A DNA stretch of 64,000 nt from Vibrio barjaei (GCF_001639065.2 NZ_LQXO02000042.1:62001-126000), one strand, 5' to 3'; positions 43,840-53,774 are shown, numbered from the stretch's first letter. Translations and numbers: made by a program. Notes: generated by a model not told the origin, from the letters alone.

Positions 43840-45294
43840 ATGACTTTTTTTCAAACCTCCGAAATTACCAACCAACTGACGTCTCCATATCTCGCTTTCT
43901 CTGTACTTGTCGTTGATGATGAAGTCGGTATGCAAGCCATTCTTAAAAAAGCACTGAGTAAAGGGTTTGGACAAGTCGACACTGCAGGAAGTGTTGAAGA
44001 AGCCGAACAGCTTAGGATCAACCACCACTATGATCTGATCATTTTGGATATCAACTTACCTGGCAGGTCTGGTATTGAGTGGGAAGAAGCGTTTAACGAC
44101 TTAGATCGTAAAGCCGACGTGATATTTATGACAGGTTACGCTGACTTGGAGGTCGCAATCAGTGCTTTAAAACTAGGAGCGTCTGATTTTATCTTAAAGC
44201 CCTTCAACCTAGACCAAATGCTACAAGCCGTTAAACGCTGTATGGATAAGCGACTGGCTGAAAGAATCAATGTTGCTTTGAGTCATGATATTAGCCGACG
44301 TGTTAGTAAAGAAATTATCGGCCTTTCTGAAAAGACCAAGAACTTAAAACAGCTCATCGGTCAATTTGCGCCATCTAGAGCGTCGGTGTTGATAGAAGGA
44401 GAGTCGGGAACAGGCAAAGAATTGGTCGCGAGAGGTATTCATACGGCCAGTAAACGACAAGGGCCATTTGTTGCTGTAAATTGCGGTGCACTAGCTCCAG
44501 AACTCTTGGAAAGTGAATTGTTTGGCCACGCCGCAGGTGCTTTTACTGGTGCTAAGAAGAATCGAGAAGGGCTTTTCCGGGTTGCCAGTGGGGGAACATT
44601 ATTTTTAGACGAAATAGGTGAAATGCCCCTGGCGATGCAAGCGTCTTTACTGCGTGTACTTGAGCAGAGAACGGTTAGACCTGTGGGTACAGAAAAAGAG
44701 ATCAGTATTGATGTTAGAGTCGTTGCCGCAACTAATCGCAACCTACAAGAAGAGGTCGATCAAGGGAAGTTTCGGCAGGATCTTTACTACCGGTTAAATG
44801 TTTTGAAAATAGAAGTGCCAGCGTTAAGAGAACGCCTTGCCGACTTATCAGACTTGGTACCTTTCTTTACTCGGGCGCTTGCCAAAGAACTGGGTGTTCC
44901 AGAGCCCAAATGGGCTCATGAGGATATGCACTCCATGCAAGATTACGATTGGCCGGGCAATGTGCGTGAACTCAAGAACTTGTTAGAACGCTGCATTCTT
45001 CTCAATAAACCGCCAGCTCACTACTTCAATGAGTTAAAAGGAGCTCCGGTTAACACTTCTATCACCATGTCTGTTAACGATTTGACCACAATGCCCGCGA
45101 ATTCGGCGATTCAAGATGGCCAGTTTGGTTATCCTAACTCTTGGTCTCTAAAAGATGTCGAAAAATCTCATATTCAGCAGGTGGTAGAAGCGCATTCCGG
45201 CAATAAATCGGCAGCGTCGCGAGATCTAGGTGTAGCACGTAAGACATTAGAACGTAAATACAAAGAGTGGGACGAAGGCTGCGCAGATGAATAG
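43840..45294 (+). CDS. Sigma-54-dependent response regulator, candidate regulator of tup-mob and formate dehydrogenase
   Basis: The 484-residue protein has a receiver domain (about 20-140; acidic pair D26/D27, phosphoacceptor D70 in LIILDINLPG, K120). An AAA+ sigma-54 activation domain follows (about 155-390; Walker A GESGTGKELVARGI, GAFTGA at 233-238, LFLDEIGEMP). A Fis-type helix-turn-helix ends it (NKSAASRDLGVARKTLERKY). The GAFTGA loop is intact, so it should activate sigma-54 polymerase. The kinase gene overlaps its 3' end by 8 bp. The ribosome-binding site is poor, which would keep its level low. Confidence 0.93.
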   Translation: MTFFQTSEITNQLTSPYLAFSVLVVDDEVGMQAILKKALSKGFGQVDTAGSVEEAEQLRINHHYDLIILDINLPGRSGIEWEEAFNDLDRKADVIFMTGYADLEVAISALKLGASDFILKPFNLDQMLQAVKRCMDKRLAERINVALSHDISRRVSKEIIGLSEKTKNLKQLIGQFAPSRASVLIEGESGTGKELVARGIHTASKRQGPFVAVNCGALAPELLESELFGHAAGAFTGAKKNREGLFRVASGGTLFLDEIGEMPLAMQASLLRVLEQRTVRPVGTEKEISIDVRVVAATNRNLQEEVDQGKFRQDLYYRLNVLKIEVPALRERLADLSDLVPFFTRALAKELGVPEPKWAHEDMHSMQDYDWPGNVRELKNLLERCILLNKPPAHYFNELKGAPVNTSITMSVNDLTTMPANSAIQDGQFGYPNSWSLKDVEKSHIQQVVEAHSGNKSAASRDLGVARKTLERKYKEWDEGCADE

Positions 45295-47311
45295 ATTGAT
45301 GCGCCTTTGGAATAAATGGCGCTACAGAACCAAATCAATGGTTCGATACCGTCTGTTGTTTTTAACGTCAGCGCCTATTTTCCTCACCCTGATCGCGTTA
45401 TTTGGTATAACGGCTTACTGGTCCATTCACTATACATGGCAGAGTGCGCTGATTGACGTATCTGAACGCTTAAGCATCGTTGGCGACAAAATCGATAGCT
45501 TGCAAGATGAACAATACGACCACATCCAAGCCTTCTCGGAATCGTATGAGTTTCGGACTCGTTTAACTCATATTCAAACCAATAACGAATTTGATGTGTG
45601 GGTAAGTTCTCAACGTGAGCGTTATCAACTGGATTTCTTGCGTTGGATGCCTGCTAACAAGATTAGTCAATCCGGATACCGAAAAATGGCACAGCAACGC
45701 TCTTTCTTTGATGTGCTGTCGAGAGCTGCAGCTTTTGAGATGGAACCGTCACTGGCGGAACATTCAGAGGTTTGGCAACAAGAAAACCACGTGCTTGAGG
45801 AACGCTCTCTGGTCAGCCGCTCAATCATCGCTGTATTTGATGACAACAGTCACTTACTTGGCTATTTGGATGGCGGCGTCTTAATGAACAACAATTTGGC
45901 ACTGGTGGACCGTATTCGCGACACCATTTATCCAGTGAGTAACCGTGAACGTCATATACAAGGAACGGTGACCTTATTCCTTGATGATTTACGAATTGCG
46001 ACCAATGTACCGATGGACGAGTCATACACCGGTAGGCGGGCACTTGGTACCTTAGTGTCTGAAGAAGTTAGCAATGCCGTGTTAGTAAAGGGTGAGAGTT
46101 GGATAGATAAAGCGTACGTTTACGATACGTGGTACATCGCTGGCTACAAGCCGATTCGCGATATCGATAACAACATTGTGGGCATTGCCTATACTGGCTA
46201 TTTAGTTTGGCCTTTAATTAAAACTTATATCACTAACATCGGTGAGGTGAGTGTCATCATCATCGGCTTACTTTTGGCTTCTGGCTTTATTGTTTATCGC
46301 GGTGCTCGGGATCTATTTAGACCCATTGAACAGATTCATCGTGTGGTAAAAATGGTTCAGTTAGGCAAAGATGAAGAACGTATTGGTGCGTTAGGGCTGG
46401 ATGATAAACACGAGCTAAGTCAACTCGCTAAGCAGTTTGACAACATGCTTAATCAACTACAGTTCCGTAATGAGCAGATTCAAGAAGCAGCTCATGAACT
46501 TGAAGGTAAAGTGCATTCTCGTACCGCCAGCCTAAAAGAGAAAACGGAGCAGCTTGAGTTACATATCAAGCTGTTAAATCAAACTCGAAATAAACTTGTT
46601 ACCAATGAAAAACTGGCCGCCTTAGGGGAGCTAACTGCGGGCATTGCCCATGAGATTAACAACCCTACAGCAGTTATTTTGGGCAACGTTGAGCTTATGC
46701 GTTTCGAATTGGGATCCGATGTATCTCGTGTTGAAGAAGAAATTGATGTCATATTGGCGCAAATCGATCGCATTCGAAACATTACTCGAAGTCTGCTTCA
46801 ATACAGTCGCCAAGGCGGTGTGCAAGATGAAGTCACATGGCAGCACGTGAATCCAATTGTGGATGAAAGCGTCACATTGGTAAGAACTGGAGCGAAGAAA
46901 CGCGACGTTGAATTCATCGTCGACCTTAATGCGAAAACGCCAGTCGAAGTGAATAGACATCAACTTCTGCAAATACTGGTCAACCTGCAAATGAATGCCA
47001 TTCATGCTATGCAAGGTAAGGGGCGTTTAACCGTCTTAACAGAAGATTGGGTAGAAGGAGGACAAAGCATAGGCTCACTGATTCATGTTATAGACGAAGG
47101 CTGCGGCATTTCTGATGCCAATATCAAACGAATTTTCGATCCGTTTTTTACCACTAAGCGAGATGGTACTGGATTAGGTCTTTCTGTATCTCAGAGTATT
47201 CTGAGCCAAACGGGAGGTGAGATCCGTGTGAAGTCTAAGCTTGGTGAGGGTAGCCAGTTTACACTTTATTTACCGCAAAAAGCGGATCATCATTTACTGG
47301 TTAGCGCATAA
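45287..47311 (+). CDS. Cache-domain sensor histidine kinase
   Basis: The 674-residue inner membrane protein has helices at about 22-45 and 320-338 flanking a periplasmic Cache-type sensor. The sensor shows GTVTLFLDDLRIATNV, GRRALGTLVS and WYIAGYKPIRD. A HAMP linker and coiled coil follow, then the HisKA box GELTAGIAHEINNPTAVILG (phosphorylated His455). The ATPase domain has DEGCGISDANIKRIFDPFF and TGLGLSVSQSIL. It should phosphorylate the regulator it overlaps. The periplasmic ligand is unknown; formate or another small carboxylate would fit Cache domains and the neighbouring genes, but that is inference. Confidence 0.93.
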   Translation: MNRLMRLWNKWRYRTKSMVRYRLLFLTSAPIFLTLIALFGITAYWSIHYTWQSALIDVSERLSIVGDKIDSLQDEQYDHIQAFSESYEFRTRLTHIQTNNEFDVWVSSQRERYQLDFLRWMPANKISQSGYRKMAQQRSFFDVLSRAAAFEMEPSLAEHSEVWQQENHVLEERSLVSRSIIAVFDDNSHLLGYLDGGVLMNNNLALVDRIRDTIYPVSNRERHIQGTVTLFLDDLRIATNVPMDESYTGRRALGTLVSEEVSNAVLVKGESWIDKAYVYDTWYIAGYKPIRDIDNNIVGIAYTGYLVWPLIKTYITNIGEVSVIIIGLLLASGFIVYRGARDLFRPIEQIHRVVKMVQLGKDEERIGALGLDDKHELSQLAKQFDNMLNQLQFRNEQIQEAAHELEGKVHSRTASLKEKTEQLELHIKLLNQTRNKLVTNEKLAALGELTAGIAHEINNPTAVILGNVELMRFELGSDVSRVEEEIDVILAQIDRIRNITRSLLQYSRQGGVQDEVTWQHVNPIVDESVTLVRTGAKKRDVEFIVDLNAKTPVEVNRHQLLQILVNLQMNAIHAMQGKGRLTVLTEDWVEGGQSIGSLIHVIDEGCGISDANIKRIFDPFFTTKRDGTGLGLSVSQSILSQTGGEIRVKSKLGEGSQFTLYLPQKADHHLLVSA

Positions 47312-47325
47312 CGAAAGAAATTCGA

Positions 47326-47772
47326 ATGAAGTATACAGAGCGTATTGCCACTAAGGATGACTACGACTTTCTATATCTTTTGAAAAAACGAGCAGAATAT
47401 CAAGCCGTTCATACCGTCTTTGGCTGGCACGAGCCCTTGCAGCAGGAATTGCATCGCCAAGAGTGGCAGCAGGCTAGGCCGATGGTTATTGAAGTGCAAG
47501 GTGAAAGGGTTGGCTGTTACTTATTCCAAAACAAAGAAGTCGATTGTTACTTAGGGCGTTTCTTTCTATTGCCGGAATTTCAAGGCTTAGGGATTGGTTC
47601 CCAGATTCTACGTTCTTGCATCAAAAGGGCGAAATCTAAGCCACTCACCCTATGCCACTTGCAAGGAAATAAAGTTCATCATCTGTATAAACGTCATTCT
47701 TTCACTACCCTTAGAGAGGATGAGCACTTTGTCTATATGAAGAGGGAGCCAGATGAAATCAATGACTTGTAG
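47326..47772 (+). CDS. GNAT family N-acetyltransferase
   Basis: The 148-residue protein has the GNAT acetyl-CoA loop in RFFLLPEFQGLGIGSQILRS (Q-x-x-G-I-G) and the later HLQGNKVHHLYKRHSF with the motif B Tyr. The N-terminal DYDFLYLLKKRAEYQAVHTV is the usual first helix. Substrate unknown. It begins 14 bp after the kinase gene and overlaps the DUF1059 gene by 20 bp, so it may be read from the same transcript, though nothing links it functionally. Confidence 0.85.
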   Translation: MKYTERIATKDDYDFLYLLKKRAEYQAVHTVFGWHEPLQQELHRQEWQQARPMVIEVQGERVGCYLFQNKEVDCYLGRFFLLPEFQGLGIGSQILRSCIKRAKSKPLTLCHLQGNKVHHLYKRHSFTTLREDEHFVYMKREPDEINDL

Positions 47773-47980
47773 ACAACTTGGTGGAGCTTGCGATTTGGTG
47801 TTTGAAGCAGAAACATTTGAACAAATTGCTGAATTAAGTAAGCAGCACGGGATGGAAATGTATCAGAAACAAGAGCCAGCACACCTTGATGCAATGAATA
47901 AGATTCAAGCAATGATGCAAAATCCTGAGGAAATGAAAGCGTGGTATGAAGAAAAGAAACGTGAGTTTGACGCTTTGTAA
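47753..47980 (+). CDS. DUF1059 small protein
   Basis: The 75-residue protein begins MKSMTCRQLGGACDLVFEAE, the DUF1059 signature with paired Cys and a G-G-x-C-D/E turn. It continues as a helix with an internal His (AELSKQHGMEMY). The C-terminal half is a Met- and Glu-rich helix. The function is unknown. The Cys pair could bind metal or be redox-active. It overlaps the GNAT gene upstream. Confidence 0.8.
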   Translation: MKSMTCRQLGGACDLVFEAETFEQIAELSKQHGMEMYQKQEPAHLDAMNKIQAMMQNPEEMKAWYEEKKREFDAL

Positions 47981-48062
47981 TATGAGATAAGCTCGTGGTT
48001 ATTCACAATAGATATCTCGATGTATATCGAGATATCATTGCAAACAGTCAATGTTGATGTGG

Positions 48063-48434
48063 CTACATACAGATAGCGACAGTTCCAGCAACCATTAAAG
48101 TGATAATGGCATACCACACAAATTGTGTTTTTTGATCCGCTACATTGATTCGAATGTAGTTAATTTCGTCTTTTGCCATTGCTTCGAAGTCACTAAAACT
48201 TACTTGAAAGTCACGACTTGCATTTACGACGTCGTTTTGTAATTTGTTAAACGTCGCTTCAATAAAATTTTTTGCTGCTCCCAGTGGTGCAGAAGAAAGT
48301 GCCATGCGGTCCCATACCGCCATTCTTGATTCGAACTCACTGTCACTAACACAGTTGAGCTTTAATAAATCATGTTCACGCTTGATGCGTTCTTTACCCA
48401 TTTTATCGTAATTCAGATTCTGAAATTTGTTCAC
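48063..48434 (-). CDS. Tail-anchored small membrane protein, function unknown
   Basis: The protein of about 123 residues is helical and charged. It begins VNKFQNLNYDKMGKERIKRE and ends in one hydrophobic segment (FVWYAIITLMVAGTVAICM), so it is probably anchored by its C-terminus. I do not recognise the family. A GTG start at 48434 is chosen because GGAG lies 8 bp before it. The longer frame from 48530 has no such site. It follows the MscS gene on the same strand after 155 bp. Confidence 0.6.
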   Translation of the reverse strand: MNKFQNLNYDKMGKERIKREHDLLKLNCVSDSEFESRMAVWDRMALSSAPLGAAKNFIEATFNKLQNDVVNASRDFQVSFSDFEAMAKDEINYIRINVADQKTQFVWYAIITLMVAGTVAICM

Positions 48435-48589
48435 GACAATTACTCCAAAGGTTTCAGAGAGGCAGTACGCGTTGTCACGCCTACTACCGTAACTGCTCGG
48501 AATAGTAGATAGGTCGTTGTGGCACATCAACTTGCAGTTTTTATCTAAACGACAAATTTCATTTACTTAGTATTGTCGTTCGGACGTTG

Positions 48590-49468
48590 TTAGCTTGATC
48601 TGACGGCGATTTGTGGTGGGTTAATACCGTGCTTTTTGAACTCTTCCATAACTCTCAGGGTAATATCAGTTTCAAACAGTTTCTCATAGGCGGTATCAAC
48701 AACATACGCCTTACAGGTCAGTTGAATCGCTAGATAATTGTCTGTGATGGTCTGTTTCACTAGCACGGTAACAGGTTTAGGCAGATGAATATAACGACTT
48801 GAGGAAGCCGCTTCTTGAATCAAGTTTCTCGCCAAGACAATATCTTCATTCATTCCGATATAGAACGGAATCACAACTTGCATGTCGAGTGCACCGTAGT
48901 TTCCACTCACCGTGACCTCATTAAGGAATTTATTGTTTGGGATGGTAATGATGTCGTCATTTAAGGTTCTCATGCGCACAGAACGCAGCCCTATGGTCAA
49001 AATATCACCATAATTACCTTCGAATGTGACACGGTCACCCACTTGGAATGGTCGGTCAATCATCACAGTTAAGCCTGCGATAAAGGAGGCGGCAAGGTCT
49101 TTCATAGCGAAACCTACTGAGACTGCAAGCGTGCCACCAATGAGAGCAAGGATATGGTCGTTGATTCTAAAGCTCAACATGAATACCACGATACCAGCGG
49201 TCATGTAGATGAAGAACTGCAAGAAGGACTGTAGCTTTTGCAAAAGCATTCGATATTGCACGAACTGACTTCCGATGCTGTCCACCAAGGAGTTCATAAA
49301 CTTAATCAGTAACCAAGTTGCCATAATGATGATGACACTTAGAACGACACCAGACCAACGAATCAAGGTGGCAAATTGAGTAATACTGTCCACAGAGGCG
49401 ATTTCTTCGTTGGCAAAGCTAACAGAAGGCAGTAATAACAAAACAATAATGTAGATAAGCTGTTTCAT
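48590..49468 (-). CDS. MscS family mechanosensitive channel
   Basis: The 292-residue protein has a signal-like first helix and three further membrane helices. The pore-lining helix region is IALIGGTLAVSVGFAMKDLA, and the MscS beta-domain motifs are PFQVGDRVTFEGNYGDILTI and RTLNDDIITIPNNKFLN. The C-terminal alpha-beta domain is complete. Such channels release solutes on hypo-osmotic shock. It starts 8 bp after the large P-loop-like membrane protein gene, so the two are expressed together and may act together. Confidence 0.93.
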   Translation of the reverse strand: MKQLIYIIVLLLLPSVSFANEEIASVDSITQFATLIRWSGVVLSVIIIMATWLLIKFMNSLVDSIGSQFVQYRMLLQKLQSFLQFFIYMTAGIVVFMLSFRINDHILALIGGTLAVSVGFAMKDLAASFIAGLTVMIDRPFQVGDRVTFEGNYGDILTIGLRSVRMRTLNDDIITIPNNKFLNEVTVSGNYGALDMQVVIPFYIGMNEDIVLARNLIQEAASSSRYIHLPKPVTVLVKQTITDNYLAIQLTCKAYVVDTAYEKLFETDITLRVMEEFKKHGINPPQIAVRSS

Positions 49469-49476
49469 GTTACCTC

Positions 49477-51828
49477 CTACTTAACCAGCAAGTGTTGGCG
49501 ATCCAACACATTAGTAATATGCCTAAACCAGTGGTCTGAAATACGCGCCTTATCTTCTTTCCATTCAATGTAACCTCGACTTTGAAAATAGCGCAATGTC
49601 CCAATGACTTCAGAGATCGTAAGTTGCGTGCAATCTGAGACATCTTCGGGAGAAGCTGCTTCTAATTGAACGATTGAACGTAGAATTGCCAACATAGGTT
49701 TTGGCATTTTATCGAGTTCTTCAGACTCTGGTGCATGAAACAGACGGACAACCACTGCATCGGTATCTTTATTACGTCGCAGTGAAAATCTAAAGAAGCG
49801 CAGTGCAACGGTGGGATTGCCATCAGAATAGTGCCACAGGATACGGTAGAAGCCTTGCCTTGCACGATCCTCTTCAGATTCACTGTCGTTGTCCCACTGT
49901 TTAGGCACAACCAATCCTTCAAAACCAACTTTGTTGTCGTTGCCTTGGTTAATCCGGCTATCCAGCAGCGCTCCTATTTGATCTTCGGTCCATTTAGGAA
50001 GGAACGCCACCCAGTCAAATAATAGGCGTTCACCGCGAGCTCTATCAACAAATCGCCAGCTGGCTTTCTCTATAGAAAACACCGCTCTGTGGCTTTGCTT
50101 TGAACGGCGCAGTAGGTTAGTAAATCGAATCAAATCGTTTAGTCCACCGACTTTAGGTTTAACTAGCCTTTGGCAGTTATCAATAGCAATTAGGTAATTG
50201 GTGTTGCTCTTACGCAAATGACTGAGGATTTTCATTTCACTTGCGTCTTCCTCTAGGCCAATACTGACTGCAAAGTGCACCAACAGTTGGTTGTACCCGG
50301 CTAGGGGACAATTGACGTAAACGGGTTCAGCATTTTTCACTTTATGTAGCAGCTGTTTTAATAGTCTAGTTGCACCAATCCCACGTTCACCAGTGACAAC
50401 GCAGATTGCTGGACTATTGGTTAGCAGGTATTTTGATAGCTGCTGGAAATCATCTTTGGCGTACTCCACTAAAGGACTGAAGTCATCGCCAGGTAGTACA
50501 TAATCAAAAGCAGCGTCGCCTTTTACTCGCACTAAATTATTGTCTGCGCTGCTACCGGTTTGTTTCGCCACCTCAATTTTGAACAGATAAGTAAGGCCTT
50601 GATTAAAGACGGTATATTGCGACAACAATCCAATAAGACGGTTTTTAAGATGGTGTAGGGCAATCCATAAGGTCGCGATAGACGTTGCGACCAAACCAAT
50701 GATGAATAGGTCTTTCTTAGTTGTTGCCCAAGTAACCCATAACGGCTTCTCGGGAATCTTTTCTAGTGAGTGAAAAACCGTATCTTTCCACATGACTATT
50801 ACGGTTAGGGTGATTAGCGCAAACCAGAATGAGAATAAGCTTGATATCCAGTAATAAATCGTACCCTTGCCAAGGGTCTGTGCTGCTATCTGAAGAACAA
50901 GACCTGCAACGATAAAGCTCCAAACGTAACGCCTTACAGTTGAGAGTCTATGTGCCACTATGGCCTTGCTGGTTGCGAAACTATTACGGTGAACGAATTC
51001 CAAAATGAATGAAATCGCAATAGATCCGCCAAGTATCCACCACGTAAACAACTCCAAATACGACAGTTGAGATAACGCCTCGATACTACTAAGTACGCGT
51101 AGCGAGACAGTAATAGCAATCAGCCAAGCAATTGCAACACTCGCTCGACCAAGATACCAAATAAACCGAACCCATATAGGTGGTTTCCCAACAGCGGAGG
51201 CAACATGTGATTTAAGTTGATCAAATAAGCGCCGTTGATTAGCCAACCACCACATTAAGATGCAATATATAAAGAAGACTTTTATTCCAACCCAAATGAC
51301 CGGCACTGGGGAGATAAATATCTCCTTCACCAAGGTTTTTAAGCTCCTTAATTGGAAGAAAATAAAGTATTCAGCATTTAACGTGGATATACGTAGTTCT
51401 TGTTTAAACTGAGTCACACCATCTGGACCAAACCCAGTAAGCTGATCAAATGTCTTGTCCGAGGCCAGTTCTAGCAACCTCTGTTTACTGTGACTCAAGC
51501 TGTTAAGAGTGAGGTACTGTGTTTCAACGTTAAACCAATGTTCGTCAGTCACATCATCGCGAAATACCGCAAGTGCTTCATCGTAAGACAAGATTTCACG
51601 GTCTTGTTGATCTAACGTATAAGCGAGTAGACGTCTTACCTTATTGTTGTCTTGAGGCGTTAAGAATAACTTCGCAGGTAACGCGGCGATTTCAGTAGCC
51701 AGTGATTGGGCGTCTTCAGAGGGGACAGGATTATCGTCATCTTGGTAATCCCATCGTGCAGAGGCTGGAAAGCTAAGGCAAAGCGTTAACACTGCTATCC
51801 AGAGAGATTTATTGATCATTATTAGCAC
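49477..51828 (-). CDS. Multi-pass membrane protein with degenerate P-loop NTPase domain
   Basis: The 783-residue protein has a signal peptide (ending FPASA), a periplasmic part (about 25-165) and about six membrane helices (170-395). A cytosolic AAA/STAND-like domain follows. Its Walker A equivalent reads GERGIGAT at 480-487, with Ala where the phosphate-binding Lys should be. Walker B is YLIAIDNCQRL. A C-terminal winged-helix-like part (ISEVIGTLRYFQSRGYIEWK) ends the protein. ATP hydrolysis is therefore doubtful; a nucleotide-sensing or structural role is possible. It is coupled to an MscS channel gene. Confidence 0.8.
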   Translation of the reverse strand: MLIMINKSLWIAVLTLCLSFPASARWDYQDDDNPVPSEDAQSLATEIAALPAKLFLTPQDNNKVRRLLAYTLDQQDREILSYDEALAVFRDDVTDEHWFNVETQYLTLNSLSHSKQRLLELASDKTFDQLTGFGPDGVTQFKQELRISTLNAEYFIFFQLRSLKTLVKEIFISPVPVIWVGIKVFFIYCILMWWLANQRRLFDQLKSHVASAVGKPPIWVRFIWYLGRASVAIAWLIAITVSLRVLSSIEALSQLSYLELFTWWILGGSIAISFILEFVHRNSFATSKAIVAHRLSTVRRYVWSFIVAGLVLQIAAQTLGKGTIYYWISSLFSFWFALITLTVIVMWKDTVFHSLEKIPEKPLWVTWATTKKDLFIIGLVATSIATLWIALHHLKNRLIGLLSQYTVFNQGLTYLFKIEVAKQTGSSADNNLVRVKGDAAFDYVLPGDDFSPLVEYAKDDFQQLSKYLLTNSPAICVVTGERGIGATRLLKQLLHKVKNAEPVYVNCPLAGYNQLLVHFAVSIGLEEDASEMKILSHLRKSNTNYLIAIDNCQRLVKPKVGGLNDLIRFTNLLRRSKQSHRAVFSIEKASWRFVDRARGERLLFDWVAFLPKWTEDQIGALLDSRINQGNDNKVGFEGLVVPKQWDNDSESEEDRARQGFYRILWHYSDGNPTVALRFFRFSLRRNKDTDAVVVRLFHAPESEELDKMPKPMLAILRSIVQLEAASPEDVSDCTQLTISEVIGTLRYFQSRGYIEWKEDKARISDHWFRHITNVLDRQHLLVK

Positions 51829-52067
51829 ACCACTGTTCGTAACTAGTTGTAACTATTTAAATTCTTAATTTAGTGTAGTTAGCGTCGCCACACTCTGCAC
51901 GTGACAGCCAATAAAAAGATAGAGAATATTGCTTCACAGCTAAAAAGATGCACGTCGAGTCACCAGAATCCTACGCATCATTAGGGCGGGAATGCAGTTG
52001 TCACTTGCATCTGAAGGCAAGAGACTGTAGGGTTGCGCAGTTTTGTTTAATCTCAAAGGTAACGCTT

Positions 52068-53654
52068 GTGCTATCAACCGCAAATATCACTCAACAGTTT
52101 GGTGCTAAACCACTGTTTGAAAACATTTCTATCAAGTTTGGCGAAGGTAACCGTTATGGTCTGATCGGCGCGAATGGCTGTGGTAAGTCTACATTCATGA
52201 AAATCTTGAGCGGCGAGTTGGAGCCAACAAGCGGTAACGTTTCTTACGACCCTAACGAGCGAGTAGCAAAACTAAACCAGGATCAATTCGCCTATGAAGA
52301 GTTCACGGTTGTAGACACTGTTATTATGGGTCACAAAGAACTTTGGGCCATCAAGCAAGAACGTGACCGTATTTATTCTTTAGCTGAAATGAGCGAAGAA
52401 GATGGGATGAAAGTTGCGGACCTTGAAGTTCAGTTTGCTGAGCTTGATGGTTATATGGCGGAAGCAAAAGCAGGAGAACTGCTACTTGCGGTTGGTATTC
52501 CTGAAGAACAACACTTTGGATTAATGAGTGAAGTTGCTCCAGGTTGGAAGCTGCGTGTTCTATTGGCGCAAGTGCTGTTTGCAGACCCGCACATCATGCT
52601 ACTTGATGAACCAACCAACAACTTGGATATGGATACGATTCGTTGGCTAGAGCAGGTACTTAACCAACGTAATTGCACCATGATTATCATTTCGCACGAC
52701 CGTCACTTCTTAAACAGCGTGTGTACACATATGGCTGATTTGGATTACGGTGAGTTACGTGTTTATCCGGGTAACTATGATGAATACATGTTTGCTGCTA
52801 CACAAGCTCGTGAACGTCTGTTAGCTGATAACGCTAAGAAGAAAGCACAAATTGCTGATTTACAAACGTTTGTTTCTCGTTTCTCAGCTAACGCATCGAA
52901 AGCGAAGCAAGCAACTTCTCGTGCTAAGCAAATCGATAAGATTCAGTTAGAAGAAGTGAAAGCGTCAAGCCGTCAAAACCCATTTATCCGCTTTGATCAA
53001 GAAAAAGAGCTGTTCAGAAATGCTTTGAACGTGGAAAACCTATCTAATGGTTTTGAAGAGGTATTGTGGTCTGACTTTAACGCTATCTTTGAAGTTGGCG
53101 AGCGTGTTGCAATCATCGGTGAGAATGGTGTAGGTAAAACAACGCTACTTAATACATTAGCCGGTGAACTTGAACCGAAAACGGGTGAGTTTAAATGGTC
53201 AGAAAATGCCAATATCGGTTACTACGCCCAAGACCATGCTCATGATTTTGAAGAAGACATGAACCTGACTGATTGGATGGGGCAGTGGCGCCAAGAAGGC
53301 GATGATGAACAAGTGGTACGTAGTTTCTTAGGACGTATGTTGTTTGGCCAGGATGACATTAAAAAATCAGTCAAAGTACTGTCTGGTGGTGAGCAAGGTC
53401 GTATGTTACTCGGTAAACTTATGATGCATAAGCCAAACATGCTTCTGATGGATGAACCAACTAACCATATGGATATGGAGTCTATCGAGTCATTGAACTT
53501 AGCATTAGAAAACTATAAAGGTACGCTGTTTTTCGTATCACATGACCGTCAGTTTGTATCGTCAATCGCGACACGCATTCTCGAAATCAAAGACAACAAG
53601 ATCTCGGATTTCAAAGGCACATACGAAGAGTTCTTGAAAGCTCGCGGTGTTTAA
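52068..53654 (+). CDS. ybiT: ABC-F family ATPase YbiT
   Basis: The protein of about 528 residues has two ABC domains without membrane segments. It begins LSTANITQQFGAKPLFENIS, aligning with the start of E. coli YbiT, and continues LIGANGCGKSTFMKILSGEL (Walker A 1). A linker rich in Lys/Ala follows, then IIGENGVGKTTLLNTLAGEL (Walker A 2) and LSGGEQGRMLLGKLMM. ABC-F proteins bind ribosomes and modulate elongation. The GTG at 52068 is the likely start, preceded by AAAGGT. The longer frame from 51948 is not supported. The 239 bp upstream hold its promoter. Confidence 0.9.
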   Translation: MLSTANITQQFGAKPLFENISIKFGEGNRYGLIGANGCGKSTFMKILSGELEPTSGNVSYDPNERVAKLNQDQFAYEEFTVVDTVIMGHKELWAIKQERDRIYSLAEMSEEDGMKVADLEVQFAELDGYMAEAKAGELLLAVGIPEEQHFGLMSEVAPGWKLRVLLAQVLFADPHIMLLDEPTNNLDMDTIRWLEQVLNQRNCTMIIISHDRHFLNSVCTHMADLDYGELRVYPGNYDEYMFAATQARERLLADNAKKKAQIADLQTFVSRFSANASKAKQATSRAKQIDKIQLEEVKASSRQNPFIRFDQEKELFRNALNVENLSNGFEEVLWSDFNAIFEVGERVAIIGENGVGKTTLLNTLAGELEPKTGEFKWSENANIGYYAQDHAHDFEEDMNLTDWMGQWRQEGDDEQVVRSFLGRMLFGQDDIKKSVKVLSGGEQGRMLLGKLMMHKPNMLLMDEPTNHMDMESIESLNLALENYKGTLFFVSHDRQFVSSIATRILEIKDNKISDFKGTYEEFLKARGV

Positions 53655-53730
53655 TCATCTAGAGTATTGGCCTCAGAGTCGCTATTCCTAAGTAAAACAG
53701 GAACCTCTTATAGCGACATTCGAACCAAAC

Positions 53731-53757
53731 AAAAAGGAGTCCTAGGACTCCTTTTTT
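53731..53757. terminator. Bidirectional terminator between ybiT and fdhD
   Basis: A perfect palindrome with core GGAGTCCTAGGACTCC is flanked by A5 on one side and T6 on the other, between two convergent genes. Confidence 0.9.
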
Positions 53758-53774
53758 AATATCTCAAGCAACTA

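Noticed and set aside
51948..52067. Upstream extension of the YbiT gene
   Set aside because: The 40 extra residues have no ABC-F counterpart, and homology to YbiT begins exactly at the GTG at 52068.
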